Shown here one piece after another: positions 10,818-20,575 of a stretch of DNA of 64,000 nucleotides (position 1 is its first letter; each line of letters starts with the position of its first letter). The notes beneath the pieces are model-generated. The model ran no database searches, was not told where the DNA came from, and saw only the letters and a list, made by a program, of their open reading frames with translations. The DNA comes from Phlebopus portentosus (taxonomy: Eukaryota > Basidiomycota > Agaricomycetes > Boletales > Boletinellaceae): positions 1,364,001 through 1,428,000 of the forward strand of contig JAYXKI010000010.1 of NCBI GenBank assembly GCA_037892935.1. Direction: 5' to 3'. The position numbers and the translations under genes were made by a program.

Positions 10818-12458
10818 ATGAATTCACAAATTCCTGACCCAAGTTTCATTGCTTCTGTCGTCCGGCAGCTTCTTGAGCAGCAATTCCAAGTGCACGCACC
10901 GCAATCCGACCCTGTGCAACCAAGTCCCGAGTCGAGCCTTCCACCATCGAGCTTGGACAGCTCGATAATCGACCCATCGCTTGAAGAGCCGCCTTCACTT
11001 GTGGAGCAAGTCGAAGCACTAAAGAACAGAGTCGCTCAGTTGGAGGTTTGTATTCCTCAATCGTCTCTTATTATTACTACTCACCGATGCTGTCTTTGTT
11101 CTCTGCTCTACTCAGGAGCTGACCAACTTTGCAGATGACGAAGGAGATGGGGGACGACGAATGAGAAGGAATGCAAAAAAAGATCTCCTAATAGGTGGGG
11201 AGTACAATAGCTTGTCAGACGGTCAGAAGAATGCTCGCAAGGAGCTTACGGTACGTACATTCTCATATTCTCACTTCAATATATGCGCTGAAAAGAAATT
11301 AGATGAGAATCAGAAGCGTCATGAAAGCACTTACCAGTGCAGATGGGGAGCCTGGCGATGGTGAGGAGGCATCTGAGACCCAACTTCCTGAAGGAGAGCG
11401 AAGTTTCGTCCCGGACTATCACGAGCCGCCAAAGTCCCTTGAAAACTCGGACCTGATCAACAGAACTGTGGAACTCGTACTTACTGAGTACGCGGTGAGT
11501 GTTCGCTGATTCGAACTTGAGTATATGTGTATCGCCCTAGTTTGTCCATGCTCATTCTCGCTTTATAGATTGACGATGCGACGGGCCATTCCTTGTGCGG
11601 CGGGATTCCCTTCAGTAAAACGGACTTGCGTGAGCTCACAACGACAACCTTTAGAAACAGAAAAAGGCGCTACCTGATACAGTTGAGCATTACAATGAAG
11701 AAAAAGGACTTACGGGCGAAATGGAAGAACAGGAGGCATCTCCGTCAGAGGCAGGTAAGTTCTTATATGTTTATAAGAACTTACCAAGACTGATCATGAT
11801 TAGACAAAAAAACAGAGAGAAAAACAAATAGGAGCTTACGAAAAGAAGTACAATGCGCAAGTGCCGAAGGAAATTTTTCAATCAGACTGCATAACAGAGC
11901 TCGTGAGCGAACTCGACTCGACAGACATCCCGAACCCACCAGATGATGCCGAATCAGATGAAGGTGACGACAACGACAATGAACTGAAGAAGAGAGAGAA
12001 GGTCGTCAAAGCAGCACGAGCAGTCCGTTTCGATCAGATAGCTGAAATGGCCGGACTCACCCCGAGAGAGAAGGAGGAGAAGATCAAGGTCTGGGAGGAA
12101 AGAAAACCTGAGTTCCGCTCAGCAGAAGTGAGTTAGATCACTAGTACAATGCCAACTTGCGAACTCATGTTAATAACCAATACAGCTTAGCAATATGTAC
12201 AGACGACTCGATCAGCTCACAAACAAGGCGCGTGAAGAGACGGGAGAACACTCACGTCTCTCGGCTAGGCGAGTGTTCATCAGAAACACCACTGCGAAAA
12301 TTCCAAAATGCAAGAAGAAGGTATGGCCGTTCATGGTGGACCAGGGATGGTTGGAAGACGACGAGAATCACAAGAAGGCTCGCTGGACGAAGCTTCAGCG
12401 AGCCGATCCCGACGACCTTGACCTTGGCATTGGCTCACCAGTCGACTCCGAGTCGTAA
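10818..12458 (+). CDS. Transposon accessory protein of unknown function
   Basis: Six exons (10818-11045, 11116-11250, 11303-11494, 11569-11754, 11804-12127, 12186-12458), all joined in phase 0, give 445 residues. An N-terminal helical/coiled segment (SLVEQVEALKNRVAQLE, about residues 58-76) follows a Pro/Ser-rich stretch. Then come a charged region with LSDGQKNARKELTMRIRS, a basic stretch (KWKNRRHLRQRQ), and an acidic linker. A second conserved-looking block has EMAGLTPREKEEKIKVWEER and KVWPFMVDQGWLED. Similar proteins are commonly found next to Plavaka-type transposases in mushroom genomes, but I know of no assigned function. The position inside the element, convergent with the transposase, suggests a DNA-binding or transposition-helper role; that is inference. 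All introns being in phase 0 is unusual. Confidence 0.7.
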
Positions 12459-12824
12459 TCAAATGAAAACACGACGAATCTTGGACAGTACAAGCGAAAT
12501 ACGTCAGATAGCCAGAATGTCCTGTAGACTAGTTAGTCAGTGCTTCGTTTCAATACAACAGAATGAGTTACTTTGCTCAGACCGACAGTTACCCAAATCT
12601 TTCGGGGCGGTTCGTCATCTTCTTCATCCACATCCGCGGAGACTCGAGGCTGGCGGTAGAATACCCGAACTCTGCAGGCCTGAGAGATAACTTCTTCGGG
12701 ACGAAGAAGAGGAGATGGTTCGTCAATATAAGAATCGAATTCGAAGAAGCCAATCTCCAGCTCGGGACTAGAAGGCGAAATGTTAAAGGTGAAGACTATT
12801 CACGGCTATGTAACTCTTATGTAC
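12459..12824. other. Intergenic stretch between the two convergent transposon genes
   Basis: 366 bases holding the 3' ends of both transcripts. Short plus-strand frames here (for example 12563-12853) overlap the end of the transposase and show no domain. No terminal repeat or third gene was recognised. Confidence 0.5.
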
Positions 12825-15800
12825 TCACTGAATGTCCCAAACTGATGTATTAAGTATGTTTCTCTCCAGTGGTTTGAACCACCGAACGTGTAGAAGAATT
12901 GTAGAACCTTCAACAAATCTCTGACAATGCTTGATGATTCGGATGACTTGACCAACAATTTTGCCACCATTCAGTCGAGTCTGAATGATGGAATTTGGTG
13001 CGTGATATGTATCGATCGAAGGTACGATGTGTCGTCCATCTAGAATAATATACTTGAGGTACTCCACGCGATCGCTGAGGAAGTTTGGCGATCACGTGGT
13101 ATGCTGATTGAACGTCGCGTTTCGAGCATATACCTGCGCATCTGCGTGATAAGTTTCGTAAAACCTTACCAAATGCTTTTGGAGCGAATTTGTGAGCTTG
13201 TTGACTGATCCAGGACTGGCCTGGAACCTTTTTCCAGCTAGAATAGTTTTTTTAGTGCAAATATATGCGCATATATGTACTAAAAGAAACACTTACCATC
13301 CATGGTTGCTTCGTCAATCTCCCTGCATAGAGAAGCTACAGTCCCTCGACAATCTTTCTCCGTTTCTAAAATAAGCCTGGACGTTTCTGAAGACCCTACA
13401 TCGGGTGGTACGCTTGCTTTTTGGATTGTACTGACGAAGTCTCGAAGTCGAACGTCTCGATGAAATTCGCGAAAAAAGGAAACTTCTATTTCACCGCCTG
13501 AGTGATTATTTGTCTTGTAACTCTTGAGTACCTTGTTCAGCCGCTCGAAAGTAAATGTCCAAAAGGAATATACAGGTCCATAGTCCCGTATTTGATCAAA
13601 TAAGTGAACAACCCAATGGAAATTGGGTTTCATGTCATCGGGATGTAGCTAGACAGCCAACAGATCAGATGAGATGAGCAACTCGCGCTCGAAAGAAAAC
13701 GTACCTTTAGATAGCCTTGAAGAAATTCGAGTAGATTCCCTTTCGCTCGTTCCAAGTCAGCTTCGCCGATCGATCGTCCGAGAAGAATCTTGAGAGCCGC
13801 TGCCAACTTAAGAAAGTTCGCTGGCTCGTCTTCGTGCATTCGTATATCGGGCTCGGGCTCATTCATTGGACCCCTTCTCCATCTCTTGAGCATCGCTTCG
13901 TGGTCCTTGGCAGCAACGGGCTGCCATTCTGACCAAACGAAAGGAATCTGGGAAAGTAATAGTAATTGAATGAATGAATGAATGAATGAATGAATGACTT
14001 ACGATCACTGGAAGATAGACGAGTGCAAGACACTTGTACTCATCTGCGCTTAGTGATCCTGCGGCCGGATAACCAACACTCGAAGGGAGCCGTCCGACCC
14101 AGGACGGCATTTCGAACTATGAGCATATAAATATATAAGACTCGAGTTAGCACCTATACAATAGATCCTAGCTGAGTATAGTACGTACCTCTTTCAAGTA
14201 TGCGTTCAAAAGGTCCAGTTCTCTAGGGACCAGGTTGGGCTCGGTCCTCTTCCGAAGTGCGTTTGTCTTGATCCACGACTCGTGCCATTGGCAACGCATG
14301 ATGCCTGATCAATAGAAGTAAAGCTGGACGACAAAGACAATATTGAGCTCAAGCCACTTACCTAAGAGAATATTATGCATTGGATCCACTACCGTCATGC
14401 GTACCAAATCGAAATAAGGAAGTCTTGCGAACTCGGTATACCCCACACCGCAGGCATCGAAGAACTGTTTTTTTTCTTCATCAGTTTCGAGGGCTCGATA
14501 CTGAAATGCCAGTCTACGGTTCTCCTCGCCAGTTCGATGAGGGAAGACTAAAAAATAATAAGCAGTCGTTTTTAGGGTAAGCGAAGCATACCGTCTTTCA
14601 GTCCTTCGCTCGTCTTTAGTACCTCGTGGCTCGCTTTGCATTTCGTACAGAAATCATTGCTGGATGCATGGCCCGCCATAGCGCATGCTTTGCAAAGTGC
14701 TATGTGGTCCATGCATCCAGCAATGAGTACGACACGGCACAGGCGACCTGAAAACATGGTTAGCCTTCATTTTGAATGACGAGCGTGAAGGAAACTTACC
14801 TTGCGGAAACCGAGGTGTCGGCACTACCATTCCTTCGTTATAGAGCCTGAGGAGATCGTTGACGACTGGCTTGAGGATAAACTGTGTTTGTTCTGTTGAA
14901 AGCCCCTTGGGACCAGGAGCGAGGCCGCACAGAAGCACGAAACGAGGTTGATATCTGTCGTATAGCTCTGGATGAGTAAGTGAAAGTCGAAGAGAAAGGA
15001 GAACGAACCTCAGTTGAATGGGAAGATTTGCGACGCTGAAGGACAACGCATCTGATGAATGCGTCCGTCCACTCTTGCTCTGCATGAAAGAGAACCTATG
15101 AAGACAAGAGATTATATGAAGCAGTGCGCAAACGTGAAGAGAAAGTTTACAATTACATACCCATCAAATCCAAGCATTAGTGCAATTCGCAGCTCGTGGC
15201 TATCTTCACGGTTTGGACTACGATCGAAAAATAATTTGCCGTTTGGCAGTTTGAGGTTATTCCAGATGCTGCCATCGCTGATATTCCGGTAGCAGCCTTC
15301 AGTATATGTGTCTGTTCTCCAGGACTCTAACAAATCTTCTATTCCAGGTTGCATGATCATTTTGGCGAGCTGCTGAGAAATCGGATAAAAAGGATACTTA
15401 AGTTTGATTTTTGAATCCCCAGTGAGAGTTCCAGAGTCAAATAAAGGAAGTTGGCACTCAGGACATGAGAGAGATTCTGGTGAATCATGAGGAAAGATTT
15501 GCCGGCAAGCAGGACACATTGGCATAATAAGAAACTTGTCGTCTAGTCCAAGCTTTCGGAATGTCGCCTGGAGAGTAATAATCGGGTTCCATTTAGCAGG
15601 AGCTACCTTGAGACAGATAAGCAGGTGTTTGAGAACGCGAAGAACGAGATTGCAAGCTCGGAAAGGAAGATGGTAGACCAGATGTAGCCAGGACACAAGC
15701 AGTAGAATAGATCTCCAAAAAAAAGTGACGTCTAGGGAGCGCCAAGCTTTCATGGTGTCTTGAGGCACTTCGGGAACCTTAAAAAAGTAGGACGGCAACG

Positions 15801-16313
15801 AGAACTCGTCCAATTCTGTTGTATCAGAGTTCTCAACCGCAGTTCCTAGGTACATGGGCTGTCATCTCAATAGCGTGCCATAGATGCGCCTCACTTACCT
15901 TGTACCGGCTCATCGAGATCCATGCCCACATCCCAACCGACATCCATCCCGGCCTCAAACCCGACATCTCCTTCGCTCCAAGACTCCTCAGAGTCGGCCG
16001 CAGCAGGCGGCTCATCCACTGCTGGTTCTATCACAGCAGTGGATCCGACGGCGGTCTGCTGCTGCTGTGATTGTTGTGGTTGTTGCTGCTGCTGTTGTGG
16101 TCTCGAGAAAGGTTGAGCTATGTAGTCTGGATTGAGTGTTCTAGGTTCCGTGGACTGGGCAGCGAGATTGAGGGCAGCGTGTCGATGAAACGTGTAAAGA
16201 GGTTGCTTGCGGCCGACTCCATCTGAGCCAGACAAGCACTGCCAGCATTTGCAATAGATCATGCGTTGGTCGTACTTATACTTACTAGTTGCTGGCATTT
16301 CAGGTAAGGACAC
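12825..16313 (-). CDS. Plavaka/KDZ-type transposase (Tnp2-like)
   Basis: Eleven exons are inferred (16313-15899, 15845-15161, 15095-14800, 14747-14592, 14547-14362, 14304-14189, 14116-14003, 13947-13705, 13648-13297, 13237-13134, 13052-12825), about 964 residues. A zinc ribbon (CPACRQIF...CPECQLPLF) is followed by PGIEDLLESWR and the HSSDALSFSVANLP block. Next is a cysteine cluster (CMDHIALCKACAMAGH ... FCTKCKASHEVL), then the catalytic-type motif RLPYFDLVRMTVVDPMHN and GSLSADEYKCLALVYLPVI. The C-terminal part (WVVHLFDQIRDYGPVYSFWT, FERLNKVLKSYK) is the conserved end of the core. This is the arrangement of the Plavaka relatives of Kyakuja-Dileera-Zisupton elements. The last splice needs an AAG acceptor at 13053; if it is not used, the frame meets a TGA at 13092 and the last ~75 residues are lost. 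Exon 1 encodes a poly-Gln tract. Confidence 0.85.
13967..13996. repeat. (TGAA)n microsatellite inside a transposase intron
   Basis: About seven and a half copies of the tetranucleotide, lying in the intron between the exons ending at 14003 and starting at 13947. A related (CATT)n run is found at about 49927-49945. Confidence 0.9.
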
Positions 16314-16478
16314 GTTCGGATGGGACGCGTAATTGTCGAAGTGACTTGGTGAAAGGTGAAGACGCGTCGTCGAGCGCAGCAGGTGAACTTATGCGGGGTG
16401 ATAAATTTGTATCTAATCTTATCTAGATGATTGACGCGAATCTAAACTGACATTATATGTCAACTACAAACTTTTGTG

Positions 16479-16524
16479 GATTTGCGTTAGGTCACCTACA
16501 TGGCCAGGTGACCTAACACAAATC
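16479..16524. repeat. Subterminal quasi-palindrome of the transposon's right end
   Basis: Arms 16479-16497 and 16506-16524 (19 bases, one mismatch) flank an 8-base spacer. Each arm contains TTAGGTCACCT. Related words occur at the left end (10454-10470, GTGTGCTAGGTCAC) and nearer the right terminus (about 16656-16679, TTTGTGCTATGTCTAC). Such repeated subterminal words are typical transposase binding sites; that role is inferred. Confidence 0.75.
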
Positions 16525-16711
16525 TGTAGCTCATCAACACATTCCTAAAAACACGAATTGCATTACTCCATCTAGCACCAACATTTAAATTTTTTTTTCT
16601 TCAGATACAGTCCACTACACTCAATATTTCTAGCTTATCCAATGTATTTTTTTTTTAGATTTGTGCTATGTCTACTACACTCAACTACACCAGCACGTGT
16701 TAATAACCCTC

Positions 16712-16722
16712 GTAACGCGGTG
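16712..16722 (-). repeat. Right terminal inverted repeat of the transposon
   Basis: GTAACGCGGTG on the plus strand, reverse complement CACCGCGTTAC. It is followed by ACT (16723-16725), the same triplet that precedes the left end. It differs from the left repeat only at position 4 (C for T). Confidence 0.65.
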
Positions 16723-16933
16723 ACTGTACCTTCCCATGTAAACCAACGTATACCTTATCACAATGAAACAACACTTTATCATAATGTCATGTGACCAGTT
16801 CGTAACTACAATAATAATATTAGTATTACTTGTAACTGAATTTGCTCAATAATGAATGGTCATTAATCCAGTTAAAGTCGCGTTGAGACCAATGCGCACG
16901 CATCAGATGCAGAATAGAAAAAGAATTGTGCGT

Positions 16934-18263
16934 CTATTCGTCAGGCGGCTCAGACAATTCACTAGATTCGTCACTGGCCTCTCCTTCCTCCCGATCATCC
17001 ACATTCTTCTTTCCCTTAAATCCAATCTTATCCTCCGATACTTCCCCCATTTCAATGTCTTCAGCTTCCTCACCCTCTTCGCGGTTGTCTTCGCCGACAG
17101 GCGACGATGGATCTGCTGGAGACAATGGGCTGCTATCCGGACCAGTAACTGGTGTAAAGACAGGACTTGCATCGCGTGATACAGACGGCGTGAGTCCCGA
17201 GAGACTTATTGCGGATAAAGTTTTCTGTAAGTGCGAATTCTGTATCGCTGTCGGCAATAGCGGGGTGGATAAACGTGGCGAAAAAGGTCTCGCTGTAGGA
17301 CTGAGCGTCGAGTTTGCTTTTCCACTTCCTTCGACGTGCTTTTCATCGCCACCGTCCATAGAGCCCCCAGATGCCGTGCCTTCCGCAACGTCTATATCCA
17401 TCTGGGATCCGGAGGCTGCTTGTTCAGCATCGGTCTCTGGTGGTTCGGAGGGTGCGCGCGAGGTGATTATATCAACTTTCGGAACATCTTTGCCCAGCAT
17501 CGTTAGATTTCCGATCTCCGACACTAGGGCGCCTAAGGCTGTTTTCCGGGCAAGGATAGATCGGTTCAAAGTTTCATGCTCCTCTTTGATGACTTGATTA
17601 TCATTTTCCAGCGCAGATATTGACCTGAAGACTGATAATTGGGACGGGCTCCTAGAGACAACGAACAACTTTTACGCACAAATCTAGTTCCTCCCTTGTG
17701 GGCAATGCGTTTATTCTCTCGGCGATCTGATCATATTCGATTTTCCGGCGACGCTCGAGCTGGGCCCGCTCCAACGCGAGTTTTAGCTCCTCGATCTCAT
17801 TCCTCAAAGCCACACGCTCATCGGCTACGACGAAAAATCAGACTGTGACGTTTCGAGCGATGATACAGCCTACTCACCTATACGTTGACTTTCTTGTTTG
17901 TAGACACGAACCTGTCGGCGTTCCGAATCGCATACCATTCGGTTCTTTCGAAGGAGCAGTTGGAAGCTTGCCAGCTCAATTAAAAACGATTCGCGAGCTT
18001 CCTCCAGCGAAGTGACAACATTTGCAGAATGTCCGACTATCGGAGGGTAGGCCACTGAGGAATAAGTGTGAAACTTTCTTGCTAATCGACGTAATGGTCG
18101 CTCGTCGTTCGTAATTCGTGCATGAATGAGCGTGTCTGCAAGAAAACTGATCAGAGAAACGTATTCTACTTCAAGAAACAAGACGCTGGTACGAACCCTC
18201 TTCATCCGGATTGAGGTGAGGTATTTTGAAAGATTCCTTGAAAGCTTGAGGTCTCGTCGCCAT
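16934..18263 (-). CDS. THOC7: THO complex subunit 7 (THOC7 family)
   Basis: Exons 18263-18197, 18135-17878, 17824-17680 and 17624-16934 give 386 residues. The first half is the THOC7 helical domain: DTLIHARITNDERPLRRLA, then a long coiled coil through EARESFLIELASFQLLLRKN, DERVALRNEIEELKLALERA and RIEYDQIAERINALPTREEL-like sequence (here RRKIEYDQIAERINALPTRE), ending at SILARKTALGALVSEIGN. The second half is a Ser/Pro/Glu-rich tail that looks disordered and is longer than in animals (human THOC7 is about 200 residues). THOC7 is part of the THO/TREX complex that packages nascent mRNA and couples transcription to export. The start MATRPQAFKESF is the first ATG, and the short first exon joins in phase 1 to DTLIHARI. 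The transposon's right end lies 211 bases beyond the stop codon. Confidence 0.9.
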
Positions 18264-18440
18264 AAAAGACACTGTTGGAAGCTGAAGGTTGATGTCTAAG
18301 CTGAGGTCACTGAGTTGAGTTTAGGAACTGGATTATATAAGCATCTATAGTATTCCTTCTCATCGTGCTCTTATATACATTACATACAAAACAAAAATAC
18401 CTTGCTACTTCAGGGATGCTGGCGAATCACGTCAATATTT

Positions 18441-20308
18441 TTAGTTGGTTTCTTCGTCTGAATCTTCGACTGAGTCGTCATCCTCGCTCACGGACCCCGA
18501 TTCGTCCTGGCTCGCTGCAGTCAGCAATTCGGTTCTACTCCAGCGATTTACGAGACGTCTGAAGACAGGATGGCCATGATTTTCCTCGCGCAGCCAACTT
18601 TCCGGCTCTTCGTGAATGTTCTTTTCAACCCATTCCATAAATCTGCGACCGTCGGGAGAGTCATTATCTGAGAGGAGGATGTTCCAGCCTAAATAGATCT
18701 CAGCACCCTCGTCTGTCCGTGCAACAATTCCTTCATCTGGTTCATAACGCATAGTATAACGCAATATCATTGGGCACGTTGCACCACGCTGAATCAACCG
18801 TAAACTGTCCGCAGAGATACCCGGGTATACGTCGCGGGTCATCTGGGCTCGAAAGCGCGCTGGCGCCCATGTAGGAGTTCGCATCTCATTAAAGTAGCCG
18901 CTAGCAAGACTGGAGCTTTCCGTTTCCTCATCCGAATCATCATTTTCGCTGCCCGTGATGACAATGATGGATTGCTCATCTACGCTTGAGAAGGAGTCCT
19001 CGTCGATTTCTGAGTCAAAACCGTCTGTCTCGGAGAGATCAGTCCCATCTTGGTCCGCAAAATCGAGATTCGCAGGAAATATGCCTTCCCAAGGATCGGA
19101 TGGAACACTATCATCGTCGACGTGTTCGTTTGAGGCGAAAATAGAACGGATATTCTTGAGGACAAACAAGGGAACAGGCCTATGGTAGATCCTCGAACGG
19201 CAGAAAGGACATGTCTTTATTCGCCAGATCATGGGCAGTACTTCGACATCGCCTTCGTCTTGACGAGGCGCGGTTCGGAACCAGTTTTGCAAGCATCTAA
19301 GGCAAAAGACATGACCACAGGGAACGAGTCTGAGCGTTTCAAACCGTCAGACTGGGACGCAACTGGTTGATAACAATAATACTTACGTGTGTGGCATATA
19401 CAGTAACTCTAGACAAATCTGGCACTGTAAATTTTCCTGAATCATATTTAATTGCTTCAAAACGGTATGAGCGTCGGAAACGGGAATACGGAGTCTAGAG
19501 GCATACGTATTCGGATTTCTTATTCATGGCCTTCAGCTTGTCAATATGGTTGTTCTGTTTGCGTTTCATCTATGAATATCATCAGGCTGATTACACAACA
19601 TCAGAAGAGGCAAGACCAGACATTCAAGTATACCGAAAGTTCTTTCCTTAGATCTTCTATGGTCTGACGGCATTTGAGCGCTATCATAACGACACGAATT
19701 ACTATTGAATTACCTTTCGCTGTTCTTCATTAGCCTTCCGCGTGCGATCAATTTCCTAGGTTATGAGTAATTAATCAATAAAGAATCAGGAAGCTGCGAA
19801 TGGTGAATGCCACTGGCACCTTCTGAAGACCGATCAAATTCTGTTCCAAGTATTTTACATCCAGATCCTCATTCAAACAGCTCCGGTCTTCACGGTTTTC
19901 TTTCTTTGCCGAATGAATGCGCTCCGAAAGACCACGTTTCGTCGCCCTGCTAGCAGAAGCTACACCATGTCGATTCCTCTCCAAATTGAGGGACTTGGGC
20001 TTTCTACTCATCGTGGCTGTACCGCTGCTTGAACCTGTTAACGAAGTAATGGTCATGCGTTTAGGTGCCTTGCGCTGACGTGGTCCTGTTTTCGATGAGC
20101 ATATCGTTGAAGACTCTGACTCATATTCCAACACGGATATCTTCCTCTTCCTTCCACATGCTCTGGACGCGGCGTCGTTCTCCGAAATCCCTGAACGCGC
20201 TCTGTTCTTACTCGTGGATGCTCGTGGTGGCAGATCTAGGGTAATCCTCGAATGGGGCGATGCGGAGCGATCCTTTCGTTGTCTGATGATGGCGCGCGCG
20301 GGAAGCAT
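18441..20308 (-). CDS. RING-finger (C3HC4) ubiquitin-ligase-like protein
   Basis: Six exons (20308-19820, 19755-19714, 19663-19634, 19569-19507, 19436-19387, 19329-18441) give 520 residues. After a basic, Ser-rich N-terminus comes a coiled coil (DVKYLEQNLIGLQKEIDR, TIEDLRKEL). The RING follows: CQICLELLYMPHTLVPCGHV, FCLRCLQNWF, and after an insert CPFCRSRI. These supply Cys-x2-Cys, Cys-x-His-x2-Cys-x2-Cys and Cys-x2-Cys. The C-terminal ~280 residues are acidic and Asp/Glu/Ser-rich, with a more ordered block around RRFMEWVEKNIHEEPESWLR. Coiled coil plus RING plus acidic tail is the layout of nuclear RING ligases of mushroom fungi; the substrate is unknown. The CxxC half and the CGHxFC half are on different exons and only meet when the 57-base intron 19386-19330 is removed. 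The start is the first ATG in frame (the frame also opens with TTG at 20329). Confidence 0.85.
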
Positions 20309-20575
20309 ACCGAGTGACGAGAAAGACAAAAGTACGCTCCTATTGCAAGCAGGACAAAGTCGAACTTGTCACGTCGCGTCGTCAAATAATATAATTCGAT
20401 TCAATTTGGTAGTGGCTCGAATCACGTGTCTACTTGTCTAGAGCGTAATTGTATTGTATATGTAATACCCCAAACTCTTCTTCCATCCAACATTATTGTC
20501 AGTGTTCGCTCCCTCCTTCGCTTTTACCTCGTAGCCATTTCCTTATCGTAGGAGATCTGTGTCGTGGTTGCGGAG
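20309..20575. promoter_or_regulatory. Shared divergent promoter of two ubiquitin-ligase genes
   Basis: 267 bases lie between the start codons of the RING-finger gene (minus) and Doa10 (plus), so both promoters and 5' leaders must be here. It contains the E-box-like CACGTG (about 20421) and pyrimidine-rich stretches before the Doa10 start. No other site was recognised. Confidence 0.6.

Larger units (their letters stand above)
10418..16722. mobile_element. 6.3 kb CACTA-like (Plavaka/KDZ group) DNA transposon
   Basis: The element is set by short terminal inverted repeats: CACTGCGTTAC at 10418-10428 and, on the other strand, CACCGCGTTAC at 16722-16712 (10 of 11 bases equal). They are flanked by the same triplet ACT on both sides (10415-10417 and 16723-16725), the 3-base target duplication expected for CACTA-type elements. 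Inside are a minus-strand transposase (12825-16313) and a convergent plus-strand accessory gene (10818-12458). Both ends carry AT-rich subterminal sequence with repeated words of the type TTTGTGYTAGGTCAC and hairpin-forming palindromes. The element sits between the Rtc4 and THOC7 genes and interrupts neither. Boundaries rest on an 11-base match and a 3-base duplication, so they are good but not certain. Confidence 0.75.

Noticed and set aside
12157..12853. Plus-strand frames continuing past the transposon accessory gene
   Set aside because: They overlap the accessory gene's last exon in another frame and the transposase 3' end; they have no family features.
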